Part shown: piece after piece, positions 1-6,744 of the stretch
How the letters are laid out: each line of letters starts with the position of its first letter
How positions within the stretch are numbered: the stretch's first letter is position 1
The notes under the pieces: generated by a model
Told to the model about the DNA's origin: nothing
What the model saw: only the letters and a program-made list of their open reading frames with translations
Databases searched by the model: none
Position numbers and translations under genes: made by a program
Assembly (NCBI RefSeq): GCF_009913435.1
Contig: NZ_CP047895.1
Coordinates: forward strand, 1,992,501 to 2,056,500
Direction: 5' to 3'
From: Sphingomonas changnyeongensis
Lineage (GTDB): Bacteria; Pseudomonadota; Alphaproteobacteria; Sphingomonadales; Sphingomonadaceae
DNA length: 64,000 nt

Positions 1-118
1 TCCGTTCGACCAGTTCGGCGTGGAACTGGGCAAGGCGATCGCCCGCCGGATCGAGGCCGACGGCCCGACTGGCTTTGATCCCTCCACCCAGGCGCTGCTG
101 TCGCGGGCGTTCGACTGA
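1..118 (+). CDS. pgi: Glucose-6-phosphate isomerase, C-terminal fragment
   Basis: Only the last 38 codons lie in the window, reading from base 2 to a TGA at 116-118. The segment begins PFDQFGVELGK, which matches the conserved end of phosphoglucose isomerase (the SFDQWGVELGK region, whose lysine belongs to the active site), followed by a family-typical tail that ends LLSRAFD. The enzyme interconverts glucose 6-phosphate and fructose 6-phosphate in the cytoplasm. The gene is cut by the window edge, not broken. It is followed after 47 bp by lepB on the same strand. The identification rests on one motif and is fairly secure. Confidence 0.8.
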   Translation, partial: PFDQFGVELGKAIARRIEADGPTGFDPSTQALLSRAFD

Positions 119-165
119 ATGCCGCGGCGGGGGCTGGCAGCGGGCGGGGACCGCCGCTGAAACAG

Positions 166-954
166 GTGATCAGGCGCGCCCGGCCGGGTGCGGGCGGCGG
201 CCGCCGGTTTCTCGTCTTTCTTGCCCAGCTGGCGCTGGCCGTGGTCGCGGTCCGCAGCCTGGTGGCCGCGCCCTATGCGATCCCGTCGCCCTCGATGATG
301 CCGGCGCTGTTGCCCGGCGATTACATGATCGCCACCCGCTATCCCTATGGCTGGTCATGGTTCAGCCTGCCCGGCGGGGCGGCGCTCGGCGAGCGGGCGT
401 TCGGCGGCGGGCGGCTGGCCGGGCGATTGCCGGAGCGCGGCGACGTCATCGTGTTCCGGTCGCCCGCCGATCCGGCGCGCGATCTGGTCAAGCGGGTGAT
501 CGGCCTGCCCGGCGACCGCATCGCGCTGAGCGGCGGGCGGCTGGCGCTCAATGGCGTGCCGGTGCCGCAGACGCGCCTGCCCGACCTGTCGGTGCCGGTC
601 GGCGCGGGGCGCGACTGTCCGCAGCTGAGGCGGCGGATCGTGGGCGGCGTGCTGGTGTGCGCCTATATCCGGCACCGCGAGACGCTGCCGGGCGGGCGGC
701 GGCATGACGTCATCGCGCTCGACCTGTCGGCTGACGGGGCGTGGACGGTGCCGCCGGGCCATGTGTTCGTCATGGGCGACAATCGCGACCAGAGCCGCGA
801 CAGCCGCACCCCCGCAATCGGCCCGGTGGCGGTGGCGCGCATCACCGGTCGGGCGGAGCGGGTGCTGATGTCCTTTCGTGCACCGGGGGACTGGCGAAGC
901 CCGGCAAGCTGGCGCAATGCGGTGCGATGGGAACGGATCGGACAGCAGCCATGA
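166..954 (+). CDS. lepB: Signal peptidase I
   Basis: This 262-residue type I signal peptidase cleaves Sec and Tat signal peptides at the outer face of the inner membrane. One N-terminal membrane segment (about residues 14-34) precedes the catalytic Ser43 in SPSMMP. The general-base Lys109 lies in LVKRVIGLPGD, and the GDNRDQSRDSR box follows near the C-terminus. Start: GTG at 166 is the first start that leaves the whole membrane anchor; the ATG at 119 is in another frame. The stop overlaps the rnc start by 4 bp (ATGA), giving the classic alphaproteobacterial lepB-rnc-era operon. No gene lies between pgi and lepB. Confidence 0.95.
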   Translation: MIRRARPGAGGGRRFLVFLAQLALAVVAVRSLVAAPYAIPSPSMMPALLPGDYMIATRYPYGWSWFSLPGGAALGERAFGGGRLAGRLPERGDVIVFRSPADPARDLVKRVIGLPGDRIALSGGRLALNGVPVPQTRLPDLSVPVGAGRDCPQLRRRIVGGVLVCAYIRHRETLPGGRRHDVIALDLSADGAWTVPPGHVFVMGDNRDQSRDSRTPAIGPVAVARITGRAERVLMSFRAPGDWRSPASWRNAVRWERIGQQP

Positions 955-1616
955 CCGGGCTTGAGGACTGGATTGCGCGCACGCTCGGGCGCGCGCCGCA
1001 GACGCTCGCGCTGTATCAGCGCGCGCTGACCCATGGCAGCCGCGAGGAGCCGGATTATGAACGGCTGGAGTTTCTGGGTGACCGGGTGCTCGGCCTCACC
1101 ATCGCCCGCTGGCTCTATGACCGTTTTCCCGACGAGCCGGAGGGCAAGCTGTCCTGGCGGCTCAATGCTCTGGTGTCGGGCAGCGTGTGCGCCGATGTCG
1201 GCCGCGAGATCGGCGTTCGCGTCCATCTGCGGCTGGGCAAGCAGGCGCGCGACGATGGCGCGGCCGACAGCGACAATATCCTGGGCGATGTCGTCGAGGC
1301 GCTGATCGGCGCGCTCTATCTCGATCATGGCCTGGACGCCGTGGACGCGTTCATCCGCGCCCGCTGGGAATCGCGGCTCGACCATCAGCAGCGCGCGCCC
1401 CGCCATCCCAAATCGGCGTTGCAGGAATGGGCGGCCGCCCATCGCCGCAAGCCGCCCGTTTACGAACAGGTCGAGCGGTCCGGCCCGGAACACGCGCCGC
1501 GCTTTACCGTGCGGGTGACGGTGCGCCATGCCGGGGAGGCGACCGGCACTGGCGCGTCCAAGCAGGAAGCCGAAACCGCCGCCGCCCGTGCTTTGCTGGA
1601 GATGCTTGAGACATGA
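951..1616 (+). CDS. rnc: Ribonuclease III
   Basis: This 221-residue enzyme cuts double-stranded RNA in rRNA processing and mRNA decay. The RNase III signature ERLEFLGD is at residues 37-44, and the second metal-binding cluster is in DNILGDVVEALIGALYLD. A double-stranded-RNA-binding domain occupies roughly residues 150-221 (PKSALQEWAA onward, ending in an alanine-rich helix). The start ATG at 951 overlaps the lepB stop by 4 bp. An in-frame extension upstream lies inside lepB and was rejected because family members begin just before the helix MTGLEDWIAR. The stop overlaps the era start by 4 bp, so expression is probably translationally coupled. Confidence 0.96.
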   Translation: MTGLEDWIARTLGRAPQTLALYQRALTHGSREEPDYERLEFLGDRVLGLTIARWLYDRFPDEPEGKLSWRLNALVSGSVCADVGREIGVRVHLRLGKQARDDGAADSDNILGDVVEALIGALYLDHGLDAVDAFIRARWESRLDHQQRAPRHPKSALQEWAAAHRRKPPVYEQVERSGPEHAPRFTVRVTVRHAGEATGTGASKQEAETAAARALLEMLET

Positions 1617-2506
1617 CGGAAAGATGCGGCCTCGTCGCCGTGGTCGGTGCGCCCAATGCGGGCAAATCGACGCTCGTGAACGCGCTGGTCGGCCAGAAGG
1701 TCGCGATCGTCAGCCCCAAGGCGCAGACGACGCGCACAAGGCTGATGGGCATCGCCATCGCAGGCGAAAGCCAGATCATGCTCGTCGACACGCCGGGGAT
1801 TTTCGAGCCGCGCCGGCGGCTCGACCGGGCGATGGTGCAGGCGGCCTGGGGCGGCGCTGCCGATGCCGACGTGATCGCGCTGATCGTCGATGCGCGCGCC
1901 GGGCTTGGCCCCAAGGTGATGGCGATTGTCGAGGGGCTGAAGGCCCGGCCCGAGCCCAAGGTGCTGGTGCTCAACAAGGTCGACATCGCCGCCAAGGACA
2001 AGCTGCTCGTCCATGCCGCGCGGCTGACCGAGGCGCTGGCCTTTGATGCCGTCTACATGGTGAGCGCCGCGACCGGCGACGGGGTGGCCGATCTGAAGGC
2101 CGCGCTTGCCGCGCACATGCCCGAAGGGCCGTGGCATTTCCCCGAGGATCAGGTGTCCGACGCCACCGACCGGATGCTGGCCGCCGAGGTGACGCGCGAG
2201 CAGCTCTATCTCCAGCTTCATGCCGAGCTGCCCTATGCGAGCGCGGTCGAGACCGAACAATATCGCGAGCGCGATGACGGCTCGGTCGAGATCCATCAGC
2301 AGATCCTGGTCGCCCGGCCCACCCAGCGGGCAATCGTGCTCGGCAAGGGTGGCCAGCAGATCCGGACGATCGGCGAACGCTCGCGCACCGAGCTGGCCCG
2401 GCTGCTCGGGCGCAAGGTGCATCTGTATCTGCATGTGAAGGTCAAGGAAGACTGGGACGAGGATCGCGGGCTTTACCGCGATATCGGGCTCGACTGGGTC
2501 GACTGA
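1613..2506 (+). CDS. era: GTPase Era
   Basis: Era (297 residues) is an essential GTPase that assists 16S rRNA maturation and 30S assembly. The G1 loop GAPNAGKST is at residues 12-20, the switch region holds TTRTR, G3 is DTPG and G4 is NKVD. The C-terminal KH domain carries GKGGQQIRTIGERSR, which binds the 3' end of 16S rRNA. The ATG sits inside the rnc stop (ATGA overlap). It is the last gene of the operon. The commonly following recO is absent; the next gene is convergent. Confidence 0.97.
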   Translation: MTERCGLVAVVGAPNAGKSTLVNALVGQKVAIVSPKAQTTRTRLMGIAIAGESQIMLVDTPGIFEPRRRLDRAMVQAAWGGAADADVIALIVDARAGLGPKVMAIVEGLKARPEPKVLVLNKVDIAAKDKLLVHAARLTEALAFDAVYMVSAATGDGVADLKAALAAHMPEGPWHFPEDQVSDATDRMLAAEVTREQLYLQLHAELPYASAVETEQYRERDDGSVEIHQQILVARPTQRAIVLGKGGQQIRTIGERSRTELARLLGRKVHLYLHVKVKEDWDEDRGLYRDIGLDWVD

Positions 2507-2531
2507 ACGGACGTTGGAGAAGGGCGGCGGC

Positions 2532-3233
2532 TCAGCCGGTCGCCGCCGTCCGCAAGGCGTCGGGGTCCGTCACCTCAAGCCCGCGCAGCCCGATCCGGCG
2601 CACCGCGCCCATCGCTTCCAATGCGGTGAGCTGGCGGCTGACCGTCTCGATGGTCAGGCCGAGCAGCGCCGCCATCTCGCCGCGCGTCAGCGGCAGGTCG
2701 ATCCGGCGGACATCACCGGGCCGGGCGGGAATGCACGCCGATTCAAGGAACATCAGCAACAGGCCCGCCACCCGCGCCCGCGCGTCGCGCCGCCCGATCA
2801 GGTCGATGAGGTCGCGGGCGCGGTCGAGCTGGGCGCTCGTCGCCCTGAGCAGCCGGTCGAGAAAGGCGGCATGGCCCTGCATCTCGCGCGCGATGACGTC
2901 GCGCGGGAACAGGCAGATTTCGCTGTCGGCAAGGGCGGTCGCCGTGCAGTCGATCGCGGTTGCAAACATCCGCGCCATGAAATCGGCGGGATGGACAAGT
3001 GCCACGATGCGCTCAACGCCCTCGCTGTCGATCCGCGCCAGTTTGAGCGCGCCCGACACCAGGGTCGCGCAGGCGATATTGTCCTCGCCCGCCAGGAACA
3101 GGGTTTCGCCGCGCCGGATCGTCCGCCGCCGTCCGAGCCGGGCGAGAGTCTGCCGCTCGCGCTCGCCAAGCCCGGCGCACACGGCGACATCGCGCACCGG
3201 GCAATCGTCGCAGCCCAGCGGGTCGTGCGCCAT
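2532..3233 (-). CDS. FNR/CRP-family oxygen-sensing transcription regulator
   Basis: This 233-residue protein has a cyclic-nucleotide-binding-like sensor domain and a C-terminal winged helix. N-terminal cysteines at 8, 11 and 19 (CDDCPVRDVAVC), plus Cys107 in ALADSEICLFP, match the four ligands of the oxygen-labile 4Fe-4S cluster of FNR (Cys107 aligns with E. coli Cys122). The recognition helix contains ETVSRQL, the E..SR pattern that reads TTGAT half-sites in FNR. The ATG shares one base with the purQ stop (TGATG), so the gene is the last cistron of purC-purS-purQ. It is probably an FnrL-type activator under low oxygen. Its target genes cannot be identified here. Confidence 0.85.
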   Translation of the reverse strand: MAHDPLGCDDCPVRDVAVCAGLGERERQTLARLGRRRTIRRGETLFLAGEDNIACATLVSGALKLARIDSEGVERIVALVHPADFMARMFATAIDCTATALADSEICLFPRDVIAREMQGHAAFLDRLLRATSAQLDRARDLIDLIGRRDARARVAGLLLMFLESACIPARPGDVRRIDLPLTRGEMAALLGLTIETVSRQLTALEAMGAVRRIGLRGLEVTDPDALRTAATG

Positions 3234-3901
3234 CAGGCGCCCACCGTCTCCAGCAGCCCTTCGAACAGCCGGCGGCCATCGGTGCCGCCATGCGCGGCCT
3301 CGGTCCGCCGTTCGGGATGGGGCATCATGCCCAGCACATTGCCGCGTTCGCTGACAATGCCGGCAATGCCGCGCGCCGAGCCGTTGACCGGCTCTGCATA
3401 GCGGAACGCCACCCGGCCTTCGCCTTCCAGCCGGTCGAGCGTGGCGGCATCGGCGTTATAATTGCCGTCATGATGGGCGACCGGCACGGTGATCGTTTCG
3501 CCCGCGCGGTAGCCGCTGGTGAAGGGCGAGGCCGTCTGGCCGACGGTCAGGGTCACGTCGCGGCAGACGAAATCCAGCCCGGCATTGCGCATCAGCGCGC
3601 CCGGCAGCAGCCCGGCCTCGGTCAGGATCTGGAAGCCGTTGCAGATGCCGATCACCGGCACGCCGCGCGCCGCGGCCTCGGCAACCGCGCGCATCACCGG
3701 GCTGCGCGCCGAAATCGCGCCGCAGCGCAGATAGTCGCCATAGGAAAAGCCGCCGGGAATGCCGATCAGGCCGATATTGGCCGGCAGTTCGGTTTCGCGG
3801 TGCCAGACCATCGCCGGTGCCCGGCCGGTCACGTCGCGGATCGCGACGGCAAGGTCACGGTCGCAGTTGGAACCGGGGAAAACGATGACGGCGCTGTTCA
3901 T
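3233..3901 (-). CDS. purQ: Phosphoribosylformylglycinamidine synthase, glutaminase subunit PurQ
   Basis: This 222-residue class I glutamine amidotransferase supplies ammonia to PurL in purine synthesis (FGAR to FGAM). The nucleophile Cys87 is in [11 protein letters not shown], and the His-Glu pair is in the C-terminal MPHPERRTE. The N-terminus [16 protein letters not shown] is family-typical and fixes the start at 3901; a longer in-frame reading overlaps purS and was rejected. It lies 14 bp after purS and shares a base with the downstream FNR-type gene. The synthase subunit purL is not in the window. Confidence 0.96.
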   Translation of the reverse strand: MNSAVIVFPGSNCDRDLAVAIRDVTGRAPAMVWHRETELPANIGLIGIPGGFSYGDYLRCGAISARSPVMRAVAEAAARGVPVIGICNGFQILTEAGLLPGALMRNAGLDFVCRDVTLTVGQTASPFTSGYRAGETITVPVAHHDGNYNADAATLDRLEGEGRVAFRYAEPVNGSARGIAGIVSERGNVLGMMPHPERRTEAAHGGTDGRRLFEGLLETVGA

Positions 3902-3915
3902 GCCCGGCCCGCCCA

Positions 3916-4146
3916 TCACAGCCGCTCGATGCGGTAATTCTCGATCACCGTGTTGGCGAGCAGCTTCTGGCACATCGCCTCAATGTCCTGATCCGACGTG
4001 CCATCGGCCAGATCGAGTTCGATCAGCTTGCCCGCGCGCACATCCTCGACACCGGCAAAGCCGAGCCCGGTCAGCGCGTGGTGGATCGCCTTGCCCTGGG
4101 GATCGAGAACGCCGTTCTTGAGCGTGACGAAGATACGGGCTTTCAT
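3916..4146 (-). CDS. purS: Phosphoribosylformylglycinamidine synthase subunit PurS
   Basis: PurS is a 76-residue protein that bridges PurL and PurQ in the three-component FGAM synthase of alphaproteobacteria and Gram-positives. It begins [18 protein letters not shown] and contains [18 protein letters not shown], both characteristic; length matches the family. The start at 4146 is chosen from this N-terminus; an upstream in-frame extension would run into the purC-purS hairpin. It sits between purC (83 bp away) and purQ (14 bp). Confidence 0.95.
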   Translation of the reverse strand: MKARIFVTLKNGVLDPQGKAIHHALTGLGFAGVEDVRAGKLIELDLADGTSDQDIEAMCQKLLANTVIENYRIERL

Positions 4147-4190
4147 GACTGCGCGCCTTGCATTGGGAAATCGGGGATCATGTGCATGAT

Positions 4191-4216
4191 GCGCCGGCCC
4201 TATGCCGGGCCGGCGC
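4191..4216 (-). promoter_or_regulatory. Intercistronic hairpin between purC and purS
   Basis: A perfect 10-bp inverted repeat (gcgccggccc / gggccggcgc) with a 6-base loop lies in the 83-bp gap between the purC stop and the purS start. There is no T tract on either side, so it is unlikely to be a full intrinsic terminator. It could stabilise the upstream purC message or mark a processing site. That role is inference. Confidence 0.5.
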
Positions 4217-4229
4217 GGGTCCTGCAAGC

Positions 4230-5006
4230 TCAGCGGCCGCGCCGCTTGCGATGCGATTCGAGGTCGAGCACGGCATTTTCGCCTTCGGGCATCAGCCCCA
4301 GCCGCCGCGCCACTTCCTGATAGGCCTCGACCTCGCCGCCCAGATCGCGGCGGAACCGGTCCTTGTCGAGCTTTTCGCCGGTTTCCATGTCCCACAGCCG
4401 GCAGCCATCGGGGCTGATCTCGTCGGCCAGGATCACGCGGCTATAGTCATTGTCCCAGATCCGCCCGAACTCCAGCTTGAAGTCGACCAGGCGGATGCCG
4501 ATGCCTGCGAACAGGCCGGACAGGAAATCATTCACCCGGATCGCCATGTCCTGGATGTCGTGCATCTCGTCCTGGCTGGCCCAGCCGAAACAGGCGATAT
4601 GTTCTTCCGACACCAGCGGATCGCCGAGCGCGTCATCCTTGTAATAATATTCGATGATCGTGCGCGGCAGCTGCGTGCCTTCCTCGATCCCCAGCCGCTT
4701 GGACAGCGTGCCGGCGGCGACGTTGCGCAGCACCACCTCGATCGGAATGATCTCGACCTGGCGAATCAGCTGCTCGCGCATGTTGAGCCGCCGGATGAAA
4801 TGGGTCGGCACGCCGATCTGGCCGAGCAGGGTGAAGATATGCTCGGAAATGCGGTTGTTGAGCACGCCCTTGCCGCTGATCGTGCCCTTTTTCTGGGCGT
4901 TGAACGCGGTCGCGTCATCCTTGAAATACTGGATCAGCGTGCCGGGTTCGGGGCCTTCATAAAGGATCTTGGCCTTGCCTTCGTAGATCTGGCGGCGCCG
5001 GGCCAT
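4230..5006 (-). CDS. purC: Phosphoribosylaminoimidazole-succinocarboxamide synthase
   Basis: This 258-residue SAICAR synthetase joins aspartate to CAIR with ATP in purine synthesis. The start region [16 protein letters not shown] and the motif VDFKLEFGR are hallmarks, and [16 protein letters not shown] is also conserved. The ATG at 5006 is preceded by a strong Shine-Dalgarno (aaaggagc, spacing about 8); longer in-frame readings have no conservation. It is the first gene of purC-purS-purQ-fnr on the minus strand. Its promoter should lie within 5007-5250. Confidence 0.97.
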   Translation of the reverse strand: MARRRQIYEGKAKILYEGPEPGTLIQYFKDDATAFNAQKKGTISGKGVLNNRISEHIFTLLGQIGVPTHFIRRLNMREQLIRQVEIIPIEVVLRNVAAGTLSKRLGIEEGTQLPRTIIEYYYKDDALGDPLVSEEHIACFGWASQDEMHDIQDMAIRVNDFLSGLFAGIGIRLVDFKLEFGRIWDNDYSRVILADEISPDGCRLWDMETGEKLDKDRFRRDLGGEVEAYQEVARRLGLMPEGENAVLDLESHRKRRGR

Positions 5007-5262
5007 GGGCAGAAGCTCCTTTGACGCGCGCGTGGCGCGGAAATAAAGCCGCCCCGGCGCGCCGGTGGGCGGGCGCTGCCGAGGCGGGATGACGGGGCTA
5101 TAGCCAATAGGGCGGCAGCGCGCAAATGACCGGGTAAGCGGCACCCGCCGGCCCGATCGCGCAGATGAAGGCCGCACGCGGAAATGATCGGGAATGATCT
5201 TGTCGATACGCAAAAGGATCGCCACGCGGCGCGGAATCCGCTATGGAAGGTCGCAAACATGG

Positions 5263-5278
5263 TTAAGCCGTCAGTAAC
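5263..5278 (+). promoter_or_regulatory. CtrA-like site upstream of the PEP-CTERM gene
   Basis: The 344-bp gap from 5007 to 5350 holds no gene. It contains ttaa-N7-gtaac at 5263-5278, one mismatch from the CtrA consensus TTAA-N7-TTAAC of alphaproteobacteria. The same place contains the inverted repeat gtcag-taacg-ctgac (5270-5284). A GANTC (CcrM-type) site, gaatc, is at about 5234. The local A+T content is higher than the surroundings, as expected for a promoter region. Binding is untested. Confidence 0.3.
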
Positions 5279-5350
5279 GCTGACATTCACCATAAACGAC
5301 ACTTAAAACATTTACCTGCCTGTGTAAGAGCAGGGTCCAGGGAGTCGAAC

Positions 5351-5845
5351 ATGTTGAAAGAGATCATCGCCTCGAACACGGCAAAGCTGATTGCGGCCTG
5401 TGTGTGCCCGGTGGTCGGCACTGCGGCCGTGACCATGGGGGTGCCGAAGGTGCGCCAGGCGGTGCACCGCGCGACCGCGCCGGCCCAGCCGACCCGGACG
5501 GCGCGGGCCAAGCCCCGGGTTCGCACGCCTGCCCAGGCGGCGGTGACGCCGGTGGGCGCGGGGATCATCTGCCCCGACCCTGTCGTGATCACCAGCAACC
5601 CGCTGGTCACGCCCTTTGCCAACCCGATCGCGCCGGTCGCGAGCGCACCGGTTCGGCCCGATCAGGTGTCGTTCGCGCTGCCCAACCGCCCTTTTTTTCC
5701 CGGCGGCCCGAATCCGGGCCTGTTCCCCGGCAGCCCGCCGCCTGAAGGTGGCGATCCGACCAACCCGCCGCCGCCCGCACCGCCGCCCCGCCGGGCGTCG
5801 ATCAGCCGCCGCCCATTCCAGAGCCTGCGACCTGGGCGCAGATGA
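5351..5845 (+). CDS. Proline-rich PEP-CTERM protein, frameshifted before its sorting tail
   Basis: As the sequence stands the frame encodes 164 residues. It starts MLKEIIASNTAKLIAACVCP, with a weakly hydrophobic N-terminal helix, then a long proline-rich linker. It ends in a basic run out of the proper frame. The next frame resumes exactly in register with DQPPPIPEPATWAQ, the PEPxxWA sorting signal, and continues to TGA at 5923-5925. One extra C in the CCCC run at 5786-5789 would join both parts into about 191 residues. The start ATG has agggag upstream. Either the gene is a recent pseudogene or the base was missed in sequencing. The function of the N-terminal part is unknown. Confidence 0.7.
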   Translation: MLKEIIASNTAKLIAACVCPVVGTAAVTMGVPKVRQAVHRATAPAQPTRTARAKPRVRTPAQAAVTPVGAGIICPDPVVITSNPLVTPFANPIAPVASAPVRPDQVSFALPNRPFFPGGPNPGLFPGSPPPEGGDPTNPPPPAPPPRRASISRRPFQSLRPGRR

Positions 5846-5925
5846 TGATCGGCTTTGGCGTCGTCGGCGGCGCGACCCGCATCGTCTGGCGGCAGCGCAA
5901 GGCGCGCGAGCAGGCGGAGGCCTGA
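5797..5925 (+). other. Displaced PEPxxWA-CTERM sorting tail of the preceding gene
   Basis: In frame +1 relative to the upstream reading this stretch encodes PIPEPATWAQMMIGFG, then VVGGATRIVWRQRKAR and a short acidic end. It has all parts of an alphaproteobacterial PEP-CTERM tail: PEP..W, a short hydrophobic segment and a basic cluster. Such tails are recognised by exosortases at the inner membrane. There is no start codon or ribosome site of its own, so it belongs to the 5351 gene. Confidence 0.8.
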
Positions 5926-5960
5926 GACCCGGAACCGGTGTTATTGATCGAATGGAACAA

Positions 5961-5992
5961 ACGGCCCGGTTCCCCCGGGCCGTTTTTTTTTT
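5961..5992 (+). terminator. Intrinsic terminator after the PEP-CTERM gene
   Basis: A perfect 9-bp stem (acggcccgg / ccgggccgt) with loop ttccc is followed by ten T residues. It stands 36 bp after the restored stop at 5925. This placement supports reading the gene through to 5925. Confidence 0.9.
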
Positions 5993-6117
5993 ATCGTGGG
6001 CGCGGGCGAAGATCAGCGCATTTGCAGGCTGCGGGCCGATGCAGCCGGATCGGCCACCGCTCCAGTGATCATCGAAGGGGGCGGGCAGCGGGCGGTGACC
6101 GCCACCTGCGGGCGGGA

Positions 6118-6639
6118 TCAGACGACCTGCTGGCCCATCACATTGCCGCCCTGGCTGTAACGGCAGACGAGGAAATCCTCGTCCTCGCCCCGGGCGATGG
6201 CGCAGCCGACCTTGCGCGTTTCGCGCCAGATCACCTGGGTGTAATGGCCGACCCGGTCCAGATCGCCGCTGCGCGACACGGCGGGGAACACGCCGGGGCG
6301 GTAATCCTGCTTTTCCGACAGCCACAGCCCGACCATTTCCTCGGGCGCCCATGCGCCGCGCGTGCCGGCCCACAGATTTTCGCCCTGCACCTCGGGATCG
6401 GTCGGATCGGCGCGCGAATGCACGAAGCTGTTGGTGGCGGCCAGCGCCTCTGCCCAGTTGGCGGCATCGGCGGCGAGTTGCGCATCCCATTCGAGCGGCG
6501 GCACGCCGATGGCCGCACGCTCACGGTTGTGCGCCGCGAGCAGCCGGTCCTCGAGACGGGACAACCGGTCACTGTTCGCCGCGACAAGGGGCGACATCAG
6601 TGCGAGCAGCGCGGCGAGGCAGGCGCGGCGGTTCGGCAT
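6118..6639 (-). CDS. CAP (SCP/PR1) domain secreted protein
   Basis: This 173-residue protein has a cleavable signal peptide (about residues 1-21, ending LVAA) and one CAP domain. The CAP signature GHYTQVIWRET is near the C-terminus, with the upstream helix HNRERAAIGVPPLEWD and the segment FVHSRADPTDPEVQGENLW, whose His and Glu form the CAP cavity. Bacterial members are secreted or periplasmic and mostly uncharacterised. The start MPNRRACLAALL is chosen because it opens the signal peptide. It is divergent from the molybdopterin protein, with 105 bp between. Confidence 0.85.
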   Translation of the reverse strand: MPNRRACLAALLALMSPLVAANSDRLSRLEDRLLAAHNRERAAIGVPPLEWDAQLAADAANWAEALAATNSFVHSRADPTDPEVQGENLWAGTRGAWAPEEMVGLWLSEKQDYRPGVFPAVSRSGDLDRVGHYTQVIWRETRKVGCAIARGEDEDFLVCRYSQGGNVMGQQVV

Positions 6640-6744
6640 GCCCTGGGCGTAGCGGAAAGAGGTTAACGGCCCTGCAAACGGTGATGGTGAACGGCCCGTT
6701 AAGATCCGGCTGCTGCCGGTGGCCGCGCGATCATCCCGCCGCGC

